From positions 1-22,709 of IMG/VR virus record IMGVR_UViG_3300031600_000035: a DNA stretch of 22,709 nt; one strand, given 5' to 3'. A model generated the notes under the pieces. The model searched no databases and had not been told where the DNA came from. It saw only the letters and a list, made by a program, of their open reading frames with translations. A program made the translations under genes and the position numbers. Positions 1 through 6,903 of this stretch are shown here, piece after piece (within the stretch, counting starts at the first letter, position 1; each line of letters begins with the position of its first letter). This DNA is from a virus.

Positions 1-2007
1 AACGCAATCATCGTTTCCATTATCTGCCGCATATTTTATATTACCAGAACTAGTTGTATGTTTTACAAATGTGGTTATTTCCCTTATGGTGTCTTCATTA
101 TTTATTGAGAAAGATTTACTAAGCATTAGAGATTGGTAGTCTTTTATAAGTAAATTTTTTAAACTTGTTACTTTAAGTCCTACCTTTTCTTCTGGTGAAT
201 CTATTCTGTGCTTATATCTAACAAATACAGAAGAACCATAATCATTAATACCATCAAAAACATGAGGTAGTTCTGCTAGTAATGTATTTCCATAGTTGTT
301 AAGTTCTAAAACTATTTTAAGGTTATCTGGATTAAAATATTCAAAAGCTAATATATAAAGCAATTCTGACATTTGTTTAATAGATATTATATTACTTCGA
401 TATATCCCAATTTGTTCTAGTTTGAAAAAATCCTTTATTGATGAATACTTTTCTTTTTGTATATCTATGACCTCTCTACTTTTATTACTTATTCTGAATA
501 TGTTTATAACAGAAAAATCTTGACCTAATCCCTCTGCAAGGTCAATTGATAAGACTATTTTATATTCTTTTCTTTTTATAGGGTTGTATATATCATAATC
601 ATCAACCCATTTTAAATTTTCATAGGAAAAATTTAGCTTATCTTCAAATTCATATATCTCCTCCCACTCATAAAGAATTTTATTATTCAATAAATGGTCT
701 ATAATATTTTCACTTAGTAAAGATTTACTAGCATTTACAAATCTAAGACCGTATTCTTGGTTAAAAGCATCTTCTCCACCAATATCTTTTATTGCCTCAT
801 CCTTCCATGTAGTAAGTTCTGCTAACTCTAGTATAGATATCTCTTTACCATCGGGTGTTTTTATATTAAATCCAACAACATCCTCATCATGACAATAATC
901 ATTATTATAAACCTCGATTACATATTTTTGTAAATCAACACTCCAACTCATTTCGACCTTAGTATCAGCACCCCATTTATTATGTACTTGATTAAGAATA
1001 TCATCCTTTTCTATTTTGTTTTCGTATAATTTATGATCATTAAGCCTTATATATGTAACAAACCTACCAGGGACTTGATACCAGTAAACCCTCATAGGGG
1101 TGTAGTTGTTTCTTTGTGGGTCACCAGCTGGTCGTTCTGCATTAGTAAGTAATTTATGAAATAAATTCATACCATTTGGTGTAGATGTGATTATTATTTT
1201 AGAGTTTTTTATTGCAGATACTGTTGGAAAAACCGCAGTATAATATGGTTCTATTATGTTTGAAGGAATATGTGCAAATTCATCTAAATAAAGAACATCA
1301 ATAGTAAAACCAATAGCTGGAGTCTTTGTCCTAGCAGAGGTCTTAATACGACAACCATTGTCAAATGTTAGTGATTTTTGATTCCATGTTTTTATACCAG
1401 GTTTTAAAAAAAATGGTAGTAATGAATAAATGGATTTTATCTTGTCAACAATCTCAACTGATGTATCTCCCTTGTTAGCTACAATCATAATGTTTTTATC
1501 ATTATTGAATAGTATTGTATGGAGCATAAATATAGAAGCAGATATAGTATTATGTGAAAGTATCCCATTCGTGTAGAACCTATGATTCTGATGGTCTACC
1601 GATAAATCAAACATAGAGACTTTTGAATTTCTACTCCCAATATATTTTACACTTTGTAAGCCATCATCTGTATGTATATAATCACCTATATTTATGTCTT
1701 TTACAAAGACTTCATCTAATTTATCATTGAATAAAATATGCCTGTCTGCACATTCTATATAATAACCATTTGATAACTCAACTCTCCATATCTTATATGG
1801 TTGTGTTATGTGTAATTCTGGTACATCTACAAAGCCAGTATCTGACATAACTTTTAATCCACTCACATTAATTGAGTTTATTATTTTTTTAGAAATATCA
1901 TTCTCATCTAGTATTAGTTTATTATATTCAATATTTTCTATTAATTCTATTAATTTATATAAAATATCTATTGTCTTTATCTTTATGTGCTTAAAAATTT
2001 GATACAT
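1..2007 (-). CDS. C-terminal split-intein fragment fused to large terminase C-terminal part (partial)
   Basis: The open frame runs from ATG at 2007 off the left edge (669 codons, no stop). Residues 1-153 are a C-terminal intein fragment ending NGILSHN; residue 154 (Thr) onward is the rest of a T4 gp17-like packaging ATPase and nuclease. Thr154 completes the Walker A motif begun by the other gene (SRQVGK + T). Walker B is LYLDEF with Asp242-Glu243, the coupling motif is ITSTPNG (273-279), and RNase H-like nuclease acids are Asp489 (LSIDLAEG), Glu568 (VLELN) and Asp666/667 (GNDDCV). The last matches the third catalytic Asp of T4 gp17, so perhaps 40-50 residues are missing. The start overlaps the endonuclease gene by 25 nt; two in-frame stops lie just before it, so ATG 2007 is the first possible start. 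After trans-splicing the product should be the motor that packages DNA into proheads. Confidence 0.93.
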   Translation of the reverse strand, partial: MYQIFKHIKIKTIDILYKLIELIENIEYNKLILDENDISKKIINSINVSGLKVMSDTGFVDVPELHITQPYKIWRVELSNGYYIECADRHILFNDKLDEVFVKDINIGDYIHTDDGLQSVKYIGSRNSKVSMFDLSVDHQNHRFYTNGILSHNTISASIFMLHTILFNNDKNIMIVANKGDTSVEIVDKIKSIYSLLPFFLKPGIKTWNQKSLTFDNGCRIKTSARTKTPAIGFTIDVLYLDEFAHIPSNIIEPYYTAVFPTVSAIKNSKIIITSTPNGMNLFHKLLTNAERPAGDPQRNNYTPMRVYWYQVPGRFVTYIRLNDHKLYENKIEKDDILNQVHNKWGADTKVEMSWSVDLQKYVIEVYNNDYCHDEDVVGFNIKTPDGKEISILELAELTTWKDEAIKDIGGEDAFNQEYGLRFVNASKSLLSENIIDHLLNNKILYEWEEIYEFEDKLNFSYENLKWVDDYDIYNPIKRKEYKIVLSIDLAEGLGQDFSVINIFRISNKSREVIDIQKEKYSSIKDFFKLEQIGIYRSNIISIKQMSELLYILAFEYFNPDNLKIVLELNNYGNTLLAELPHVFDGINDYGSSVFVRYKHRIDSPEEKVGLKVTSLKNLLIKDYQSLMLSKSFSINNEDTIREITTFVKHTTSSGNIKYAADNGNDDCV
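1549..2007 (-). other. C-terminal half of an atypically split intein (IntC coding region)
   Basis: This encodes 153 residues. The end MFDLSVDHQNHRFYTNGI-LSHN is a clear intein block F plus block G, with penultimate His152 and terminal Asn153, and the +1 extein residue is Thr154. A block B-like stretch (YYIECADRHIL, His90) lies inside this piece. In ordinary split inteins block B is in the N-terminal piece. The first ~50 residues form an acidic, probably helical extension (ELIENIEYN and so on) not needed in the minimal intein fold. The position normally held by Thr in block B (T-x-x-H) is Ala87, preceded by Cys86; gp41-1 has Ser there. Confidence 0.9.
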
Positions 2008-2969
2008 TTATCAATTATTATTTTTTTCTTATCAATACCAACTGCTCTAAATTCAGAATCCCATATATATAATACTTCATAACCAGATTCTGTTGCAATT
2101 CGTAATTTTTCTTTATCCTTAATCCATATATCATCTGCTGTCATGTCTTTTCTAAATGGGTGTGGTCTGTCATGTTCTTTGAAAGTTTTAGGATTCGCAT
2201 GGTATTGATCTCCTTGGTATTCAATTATTTTCATTCTATCAGTATGTGTAAAATCATATAACCATACACCACCACTTTTCTTTCTAAGAGGCATCTCTCC
2301 ACCATTTAATGCAAATCTGAAATTCCCTTCCATCCCATATGATATTGATTTAAACAATACTTGACTTATGTTAGAGTATCCTAATTTTAAATTACCATTT
2401 TCATTGAGAGATTTTTGCCATTTCTCTTGTCTTTTATTGTATATGTCTGTGCCTTTATCTTTTCCGTGTTTTTCAATACATTTTTCAAGTGTGAATGTAG
2501 TTTGTCTTTCACTAAGCATCTCTTGTGATGTTTCCTCATCATAACCCCTTAGTAAATAATATTCCAAACTAGTATCTGATATTCTATCCTTAATAGCTTC
2601 CTTTGCAAAAATACTTATATGCTCCTCTATATTCTCTACACCCTCATATTTTGAAAAATTCTTTGAAAATGGACTTCTTGATTTTCTTTCTAATTCAGTT
2701 GTATTTTTTTTGTGATTAGGATTTTTTGTGCCTCTTATTTTTTCAGCAAACATTTTTTTATACTTTTCTTTCTTCATATGCTTACCACCATTAATTGTTG
2801 TCTTAGCCTTATCTGATAATGCCATTATAGGAGCACCTTCGTACAATTCTTTATATTCTTTAGTAGTCATGTTATTATGTGCAAATTTTAAATGCTTTCC
2901 ATATATTCTTTTGCATTGCTCACCACATATTCTACATGTTACCGTTTCTTTATTGTCATTTATTATCAT
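1983..2969 (-). CDS. Free-standing homing endonuclease between the split-intein halves
   Basis: The protein has 328 residues from the ATG at 2969; a TTG at 3032 would add 21 residues but looks less likely. Residues 12-31 form a MucR/Ros-like zinc finger (C12-x2-C15, H26-x4-H31, then MTTKEY). Around 79-90 there is a NUMOD3-like DNA-binding motif (RGTKNPNHKKN). At 163-187 there is a KHGKDKG...RQEKWQ segment of a type common in phage homing enzymes. The C-terminal domain (238-306) has YDF, IIEYQGDQYHANP (E250, D254, H257) and IWDSEF, which resemble the Vsr-like EDxHD nuclease fold found beside split inteins. It should cut an intein-less terminase gene and so spread the intein cassette. It lies between the two terminase pieces, 68 nt after the upstream stop, and overlaps the start of the downstream piece. 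The family assignment is from motifs only. Confidence 0.82.
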   Translation of the reverse strand: MIINDNKETVTCRICGEQCKRIYGKHLKFAHNNMTTKEYKELYEGAPIMALSDKAKTTINGGKHMKKEKYKKMFAEKIRGTKNPNHKKNTTELERKSRSPFSKNFSKYEGVENIEEHISIFAKEAIKDRISDTSLEYYLLRGYDEETSQEMLSERQTTFTLEKCIEKHGKDKGTDIYNKRQEKWQKSLNENGNLKLGYSNISQVLFKSISYGMEGNFRFALNGGEMPLRKKSGGVWLYDFTHTDRMKIIEYQGDQYHANPKTFKEHDRPHPFRKDMTADDIWIKDKEKLRIATESGYEVLYIWDSEFRAVGIDKKKIIIDKCIKFLST

Positions 2970-3037
2970 AATTTTATTTTGTTTTCTTTTTATATGCACA
3001 AATATACAAAAAAGTTGTTGGCTTGTTATCAAATAGG

Positions 3038-3553
3038 CTAGGTTAGTAAGCTAATAATTGAGTAAATGCTATATTTTATATAATCACTAATTGTTTTATT
3101 TTTTTTATAAATAAATAGTAATTTATACATAGGTATTTCTACTTCCTTTGTCTTATTATTCTCTGTTATTTTACACAACACCTTGATAATCAGAGAGTTA
3201 CACTTTCCGACCTGTCTACTAGCCATTAATATATTGAATCGATTATCAACAAAATTATCTAATATGTCAGCTTGATAGTCTCTAAGTGTTATTGACCCAA
3301 TAGAACCATCTTCTCTTTTCACCTTACAGTATTTTTCGGTAAAATGGTGTATATCTAGTGCACATTTAACGTATTCTCCTTGTTCGGCACTTGTCATCTT
3401 AAATGTAAGACCTGATCTTCTTAACCCTATTTCATTTTTAAGCCATGGGTTTTGAAACCTTTTTAGTACTATACCATCATTTATCTTATCAGTAGCCTCG
3501 GTAACGTTCTCACTACTAAATACCATTTGTCTTTCTTTCTTAATCTTTGCCAT
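3038..3553 (-). CDS. Large terminase N-terminal part fused to N-terminal split-intein fragment
   Basis: This gene encodes 171 residues. Residues 1-117 are the start of a T4 gp17-like terminase: FQNPWLKNE, an adenine-binding-like region LRDYQADIL (90-98), and the Walker A start ASRQVGK (111-117). The fit to terminase stops abruptly at Cys118, the presumed intein nucleophile. Residues 118-171 are intein-like, with a β-rich block A region (CNSLIIKVLCKITENN...) and then a Lys-rich tail that ends at a stop. No Walker B or nuclease motif is present, so the piece cannot package DNA by itself. The other half is encoded by the gene starting at 2007 on the same strand. The start ATG 3553 is divergent from the small-terminase gene across a 42-nt AT-rich gap that carries promoter-like motifs in both directions. 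Confidence 0.92.
   Translation of the reverse strand: MAKIKKERQMVFSSENVTEATDKINDGIVLKRFQNPWLKNEIGLRRSGLTFKMTSAEQGEYVKCALDIHHFTEKYCKVKREDGSIGSITLRDYQADILDNFVDNRFNILMASRQVGKCNSLIIKVLCKITENNKTKEVEIPMYKLLFIYKKNKTISDYIKYSIYSIISLLT
3041..3202 (-). other. N-terminal half of an atypically split intein (IntN coding region)
   Basis: This codes for 54 residues starting with Cys118 directly after the Walker A Lys117 and ending at the gene's stop codon. The first ~30 residues fit intein block A. The rest (YKKNKTISDYIKY...) is a basic, hydrophobic tail. The AceL-TerL intein, as I recall it, has an N-piece of only about 25 residues, so this tail would be an extension. No block B is present here; it is found in the other half. 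Confidence 0.87.
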
Positions 3554-3567
3554 AAGCGACTTATTTT

Positions 3568-3581
3568 TTTATATATATTAT
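3568..3581. promoter_or_regulatory. Divergent candidate promoter between terminase genes
   Basis: The 42-nt gap holds overlapping AT motifs reading TTTATATATA on the plus strand (3568-3577) and ATAATATATA on the minus strand (3572-3581). Each ends 18 nt before its own ATG (3596 and 3553). The same motif class is found before 5351, 6271, 6904, 9765, 15108 and 19992. AT-rich DNA makes chance matches common, so this rests on the repeated position. Confidence 0.4.
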
Positions 3582-3595
3582 AAAAAAACAGCTCT

Positions 3596-4246
3596 ATGTC
3601 TAAAACAGATAAAGAAAAAAGTAGGATACAAGACGAATTTGATCAAATACAAGGGGAGAATAATGATTTTGATATATCAAAACATTTGGCAGAAGCAGAA
3701 GATTTACCAGACCTTGGTGAGATAAGCTTGTATGATTATGATGCAGATTTAAGCACATCATCACAGCAATCAGTGGAGGTTTTAAGTTCACTTATAGACT
3801 TATACCTAAGTGATGTTCCAAAACTAAAACAACATCCTTATATAAAAAATAAGATGAAGGAAGATGCTATGGTATATTCAGAGGCTATATTCTTGGCTAA
3901 AATGACTAGAAAAAACTTCCTTAACCAACTACGCCAAATTGATAATGGGGAAAGCTCAGCTAGAATGCACGAAGTTGTTAACCAGACTATTGTACAAGTT
4001 AGAGAAAACTCTAAATTTCTATCCACTCAAAGAACTGACTTAGAAAAGTTCTATAAAAATCTAAGAACAGATATGGGATTAGACGATATTGAAAATTCAG
4101 AGGTTTTAGAGTCACAATCTGATAAAGCGAAAGATTCACAAGATGATGGTGATATTGTTGATAATAGAAAACTAAATGACCTTATAAAAGGAGCAATGAT
4201 GAAAGAGAGTGATAATAAAAAAGAAAGTAAGGGTAAAAAGAAGTAA
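3596..4246 (+). CDS. Probable small terminase subunit (T4 gp16-like)
   Basis: This gene encodes 216 residues. The pattern resembles T4 gp16: an N-terminal acidic part with LPDLGEISLYDYD (about 37-49), then a predicted helical central region (55-160) containing ARMHEVVNQTIVQVRENSKFL, which matches the gp16 pattern of a 'x-x-EVV-x-Q...N-K' helix, and a charged Lys/Asp-rich tail. Small terminases of this kind form rings that recognise viral DNA and stimulate the large terminase ATPase. At 216 residues it is longer than T4 gp16 (about 164), mostly through its charged ends. The gene is divergent from, and adjacent to, the terminase N-terminal piece, which supports the call. Its stop abuts the stop of the convergent gene at 4247 with no terminator between. 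The family call is by pattern and context, not by alignment. Confidence 0.62.
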   Translation: MSKTDKEKSRIQDEFDQIQGENNDFDISKHLAEAEDLPDLGEISLYDYDADLSTSSQQSVEVLSSLIDLYLSDVPKLKQHPYIKNKMKEDAMVYSEAIFLAKMTRKNFLNQLRQIDNGESSARMHEVVNQTIVQVRENSKFLSTQRTDLEKFYKNLRTDMGLDDIENSEVLESQSDKAKDSQDDGDIVDNRKLNDLIKGAMMKESDNKKESKGKKK

Positions 4247-5098
4247 TTATATTTTTAAGTACTTAAATGTTTCAAAAGTTTTCACTAAATTATTAGCATG
4301 TATTAGAATATCTTTTTGTTTAAAGATGTTTCTTTGGTTATATGTTACCTCCCTAACCATAACGTATTTATCTACTCTATTCGTAATGTCATGGATATTA
4401 TTTTTTATATCATCGCTAGTATTACTCATTATTGTGGTAAACACATCGTTTATATTAATAGCCAAATCAATAGATTTTTTATTTTCATCATAAAAGTGGA
4501 CTGTGTTATAATTCTCAACAACTGTATCTGTAAATTTGTCACCATCAGTTTTATAACCGAACAAATGTTGTAGTAAGAGTCTTGTTTTTAGATATGAGAT
4601 ATAATCTTTATCTCTATTATAAAATGTTTCTGATAGAAAGTAATAATCTTTTACTACTAGATTCATATCACACAATTCCTTCTCTAAGCTATCTATAATC
4701 GTTTTGTAGCTACTTTTACTTTTTTTAGAACATATTATGTATATATCATCGTTTTTGTTTCTAAGGTGCTGAAAATGCTTCTTATAGATAGTGTAGTCTA
4801 AATTTTCTATAATACTTGTATTCATAAATTCTTGTAAGGAGAATGATAGGTCAGTTATGTTGAACTTCATACTTTTACTCTTAATCTTTAGTGTGTTGTA
4901 AAGGTTTTCTGGTAGCCAATATCCAACATCATCAATATTAAGCATAGAATTATATTTCTTATAGATACCTTTTTTTATTAAATTGAATTCTGATTCAGTT
5001 AATTTAATGATGGGTATCGAAGGTTTATTCTTAGAGACTAACCATACTGAATTATCTATCTTAATAAGTGTATCAATGTCAAAAAAATGTGCCTTCAT
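4247..5098 (-). CDS. HAD-like protein, possible phosphatase (function unknown)
   Basis: This gene encodes 283 residues. The order of short motifs suggests a haloacid-dehalogenase fold: Asp7-x-Asp9 in HFFDIDTL at the N-terminus (motif I), Ser124 in IYIICSKKS after a β-strand (motif II), Lys171 in YLKTRLLLQHLFG (motif III), and Asp204-Glu205 in VHFYDENKKSID (motif IV). The segment between motifs I and II (about 20-115) would be a cap. The C-terminal ~70 residues are helical. The substrate cannot be read from the sequence. It starts one nucleotide after the stop of the zinc-ribbon gene, so the two are probably translated from one message. No signal peptide or membrane segment is seen, so it is probably cytoplasmic in the infected cell. 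Confidence 0.55.
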   Translation of the reverse strand: MKAHFFDIDTLIKIDNSVWLVSKNKPSIPIIKLTESEFNLIKKGIYKKYNSMLNIDDVGYWLPENLYNTLKIKSKSMKFNITDLSFSLQEFMNTSIIENLDYTIYKKHFQHLRNKNDDIYIICSKKSKSSYKTIIDSLEKELCDMNLVVKDYYFLSETFYNRDKDYISYLKTRLLLQHLFGYKTDGDKFTDTVVENYNTVHFYDENKKSIDLAININDVFTTIMSNTSDDIKNNIHDITNRVDKYVMVREVTYNQRNIFKQKDILIHANNLVKTFETFKYLKI

Positions 5099-5099
5099 A

Positions 5100-5351
5100 T
5101 TATTTGCTATATTTATTAGTTTCAGTATACCTTATTTCCTCTTGTCCACCACCCTTTGGTTCATCTTCATATTCTCTATCTTCCCATGTTACTCCACCAC
5201 TTGTTTGTGAGTTAAAGCTTTTGCATTTACTACATTCCTTTGGAAATACACTTTTTCCATCTTTTTCTATTGCTTTATCAATATCATAGTAAAAGGGAGC
5301 TTTGCACCAAGGATTATTACACACTAATCTTTTTTTATTTTCTCTATCCAT
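5100..5351 (-). CDS. Small zinc-ribbon protein
   Basis: This gene encodes 83 residues. Two cysteine pairs, C11-x4-C16 (CNNPWC) and C40-x2-C43 (CSKC), are spaced as in a zinc ribbon; the rest is hydrophilic, with an acidic and Gly-rich C-terminal tail. It could bind nucleic acid or a protein partner; nothing points to a specific role. The start is ATG 5351, preceded 4 nt away by TTAATATATA on the same strand. The HAD-like gene follows one nucleotide after the stop, so both probably form one unit. Confidence 0.7.
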   Translation of the reverse strand: MDRENKKRLVCNNPWCKAPFYYDIDKAIEKDGKSVFPKECSKCKSFNSQTSGGVTWEDREYEDEPKGGGQEEIRYTETNKYSK

Positions 5352-5355
5352 AATC

Positions 5356-5365
5356 TATATATTAA
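5356..5365 (-). promoter_or_regulatory. Candidate promoter TTAATATATA, 4 nt before ATG 5351
   Basis: On the minus strand it reads TTAATATATAGATTATG. The same ten bases with the same 4-nt spacing to the ATG occur at 15094-15103 and 19978-19987, which argues for function. If it is a −10 type element, the message would start at or next to the ATG. Confidence 0.45.
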
Positions 5366-5369
5366 TTAA

Positions 5370-5507
5370 AAAACATGCAAGATCATGACTATATAGATAT
5401 TATAATATAAATTTTGTACTTGTATAGAATTTTAGTTAAAATAAATCCTTTTTACTTACAAAAACATGCAACATCATGATATATAAATATATTTAATATA
5501 AAATTTT
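5370..5507. repeat. Two imperfect direct repeats of about 47 nt
   Basis: Copy 1 (5370-5415) and copy 2 (5461-5507) both begin AAAACATGCAA, continue CATCATGA or GATCATGA, and end in TATA-rich sequence plus AAATTTT, with a few substitutions and small gaps. Their starts are 91 nt apart. They fill the gap between the zinc-ribbon gene and the 151-residue gene, and copy 1 lies directly upstream of the former. They may be regulatory, or the trace of a duplication. Nothing else is seen in 5352-5506. Confidence 0.6.
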
Positions 5508-5962
5508 CATTTTATTAGACTTTCGCTTAGTGCAAATTCATATATGTTAAGTAAATTTAGCTCATATTCAAATATAGATTTTACATCTGCTAATGTCTTT
5601 GAATTCTCTACTGCTTCAACTATCATAGTTCCAAACTTTTCTTGAAAATGTATATATGATTCACACCACGGCTTATTGTAGTTTACAAGTGTATCCCATT
5701 CTTTTTGACCACCTGATAGCCAGTACAAACTTTTTTCTGGGATTACTGAATATTTCTTAAAATCGTCCAATCTAGTTTTCCATATACTATCTGTTGAATC
5801 GACCCTTTTCATTAATATCGATACTGCTTCTGCTACATCATCTGTTATTTGTTCACCAATTTCAAAGAAATAACCACATTCTGTTTTATAAATAGATACT
5901 ATATTATCATTAAAAACTATATCTGATAAATTCATCTTAACCAAAGTTTTTCTTTTTTTCAT
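5507..5962 (-). CDS. Hypothetical protein, 151 aa
   Basis: I do not recognise this family. The protein has 151 residues with a basic start (MKKRKTLVKMNLSDIVF), a mixed middle part, a tryptophan-containing stretch (SLYWLSGGQKEWDTL, about 78-92) and a helical C-terminus. There is no signal peptide, membrane segment or metal motif. The start ATG 5962 is 24 nt after the stop of the upstream 94-residue gene, so the two may share a message. Its codon and base use are like the neighbours. Confidence 0.6.
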   Translation of the reverse strand: MKKRKTLVKMNLSDIVFNDNIVSIYKTECGYFFEIGEQITDDVAEAVSILMKRVDSTDSIWKTRLDDFKKYSVIPEKSLYWLSGGQKEWDTLVNYNKPWCESYIHFQEKFGTMIVEAVENSKTLADVKSIFEYELNLLNIYEFALSESLIK

Positions 5963-5986
5963 AGCTATCTATTATTTTTTATACTC

Positions 5987-6271
5987 TTATATTCTTAATC
6001 CACTGTTCCACTTACCACTAAAAAGCCCATCTTCAAAAATTCCATTTAACCAATTACCATAAAATTCACCCCCTTTAAATACACCATAATGCCAATTACC
6101 ACTTAGGTAAACACCATCATGCCATATTAGAGTATTCTTTCTTATTTCTATAACTGCGTTGGAAATTTCGGAGTCTATTAACCAATAGAATTCCTCTTCT
6201 TTAAGTATCTCTACTATCGTATCAATATTTTTATAGGCTTTATCTTTGTAAGTAATCTGTTTAAATTTCAT
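5987..6271 (-). CDS. Small MORN-like/Gly-Trp repeat protein
   Basis: This gene encodes 94 residues. The N-terminal half is a helical region (KNIDTIVEILKEEEFYWLID). Residues 48-94 form short repeats of Trp/Phe and Gly at about 9-10 residue spacing (IWHDGVYLSG, NWHYGVFKGG, EFYGNWLNGI, FEDGLFSGKW), like MORN-type β-hairpin repeats. Such repeats usually form protein-binding surfaces. The protein ends abruptly inside the repeat pattern, so it may be a short or reduced member of a longer family. It is first of a probable minus-strand pair with the 151-residue gene. ATG 6271 is preceded by an ATAATATATA motif at 6293-6302. Confidence 0.62.
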   Translation of the reverse strand: MKFKQITYKDKAYKNIDTIVEILKEEEFYWLIDSEISNAVIEIRKNTLIWHDGVYLSGNWHYGVFKGGEFYGNWLNGIFEDGLFSGKWNSGLRI

Positions 6272-6292
6272 CTTGTTATTAATTTACACTTT

Positions 6293-6302
6293 TATATATT
6301 AT
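6293..6302 (-). promoter_or_regulatory. Candidate promoter ATAATATATA before ATG 6271
   Basis: On the minus strand the motif ends 21 nt before the start of the 94-residue gene. It fits the W-T-W-ATATATA class seen before several first genes. The rest of the 6272-6439 gap holds only the palindromic terminator and AT-rich sequence. Confidence 0.3.
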
Positions 6303-6372
6303 CATTTTAATATTGCTTTTTATCTAAAATCTATTTTATGGATAAAAATTAACATATTAAAAAAAATATAAT

Positions 6373-6408
6373 AAAAAAAGCCAAAATAATATTATTTTGG
6401 CTTTTTTT
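6373..6408 (-). terminator. Perfect 36-bp palindromic terminator
   Basis: The left arm 6373-6390 (seven A, GCCAAAATAAT) is the exact reverse complement of the right arm 6391-6408, giving a GCC/GGC-based stem flanked by A and T runs on both sides. It lies 32 nt past the stop of the minus-strand gene that ends at 6440 and would end its message. By symmetry it could act on both strands, but no plus-strand gene reads into it. Confidence 0.8.
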
Positions 6409-6439
6409 TATCACTTTATGTACTAAATAACATCAGTAC

Positions 6440-6805
6440 TTATAGGCTTTTGTCTAGAAATTCTTTTTCAATTAATGATATCTTATCTATACCTAATCTT
6501 GATATTTTATCAAGAATTTCGTCAGTGTCAAGACTATCTATTATACCTTCTTCAATATCTTGGAAATTTTCTGGTTGTATAGTTTCCAAAAACATTTCAA
6601 TATCAATTACTGAAACTTCCTTAGAAGATTTTGGATGTGTAAAGGCAACTATTCTGTACTCTTCATCCTTCGTAGTTATCCATACTTTACTAAACCCAGC
6701 TTTCTGAGCATTTTTTATACCATCTGGTGATAAAGCAGGATACTTATCTTGAAGTATTCTGTATTCTTTATCTCTCATCTCTGTTAAATCTATACAAATA
6801 ATCAT
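6440..6805 (-). CDS. Hypothetical protein, 121 aa (possible early gene)
   Basis: I do not recognise the family. The open frame can be extended to 7006, but that would overlap the 754-residue gene on the other strand and add a low-complexity hydrophobic stretch without normal coding character. The ATG at 6805 gives 121 residues beginning MIICIDLTEMRDKEY. It has a mixed α/β pattern (KVWITTKDEEYRIVAFTHP, about 42-60) and an acidic helical C-terminus (SLDTDEILDKISRLGIDKIS). It stands alone between a host-type promoter candidate and a strong terminator, unlike the neighbouring operons, which suggests separate, perhaps early, expression. Confidence 0.62.
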   Translation of the reverse strand: MIICIDLTEMRDKEYRILQDKYPALSPDGIKNAQKAGFSKVWITTKDEEYRIVAFTHPKSSKEVSVIDIEMFLETIQPENFQDIEEGIIDSLDTDEILDKISRLGIDKISLIEKEFLDKSL

Positions 6806-6837
6806 AATAATAGTTTTAAGGTTTGATACAAATATAA

Positions 6838-6868
6838 CAAATATATTGACATCAAGAAATAAAACAAG
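6838..6868 (-). promoter_or_regulatory. Candidate Bacteroidota-type promoter
   Basis: On the minus strand CTTG (6868-6865) lies exactly 19 nt before TATATTTG (6845-6838), close to the Bacteroidota consensus TTTG-N19-TAnnTTTG. A second TATATTTG follows at once (6836-6829). The gene starting at 6805 lies just downstream. This is the one place in the window where a host-sigma promoter is easy to see. Confidence 0.55.
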
Positions 6869-6878
6869 TCTTTTATTT

Positions 6879-6888
6879 TTAATATATA
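6879..6888 (+). promoter_or_regulatory. Candidate phage promoter TTAATATATA before ATG 6904
   Basis: The motif lies 15 nt before the start of the 754-residue gene and matches the elements found before 5351, 15108 and 19992 exactly. Confidence 0.4.
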
Positions 6889-6903
6889 TAAAAAAATTCA
6901 TAT

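Noticed and set aside
2970-3032. Longer start (TTG 3032) for the intein-linked endonuclease
   Set aside because: It adds 21 residues without domain features; the ATG at 2969 lies directly before the zinc finger.
2728-3036. Plus-strand frame opposite the endonuclease, and similar frames opposite other genes (4209-4493, 4983-5289, 7452-7718, 10832-11278, 13772-14059, 17386-17577)
   Set aside because: They are antisense shadows with poor amino-acid composition and no motifs, lying over well-supported genes.
1983-3553. A frameshifted or decayed terminase gene
   Set aside because: Each piece starts and ends at intein borders with intact block A, F and G features, and the endonuclease between them is intact, so a functional split intein explains it better.
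6373-6408. The 36-bp palindrome as an attachment site or origin
   Set aside because: The GC stem with flanking A and T runs just past a stop codon is fully explained as a terminator.
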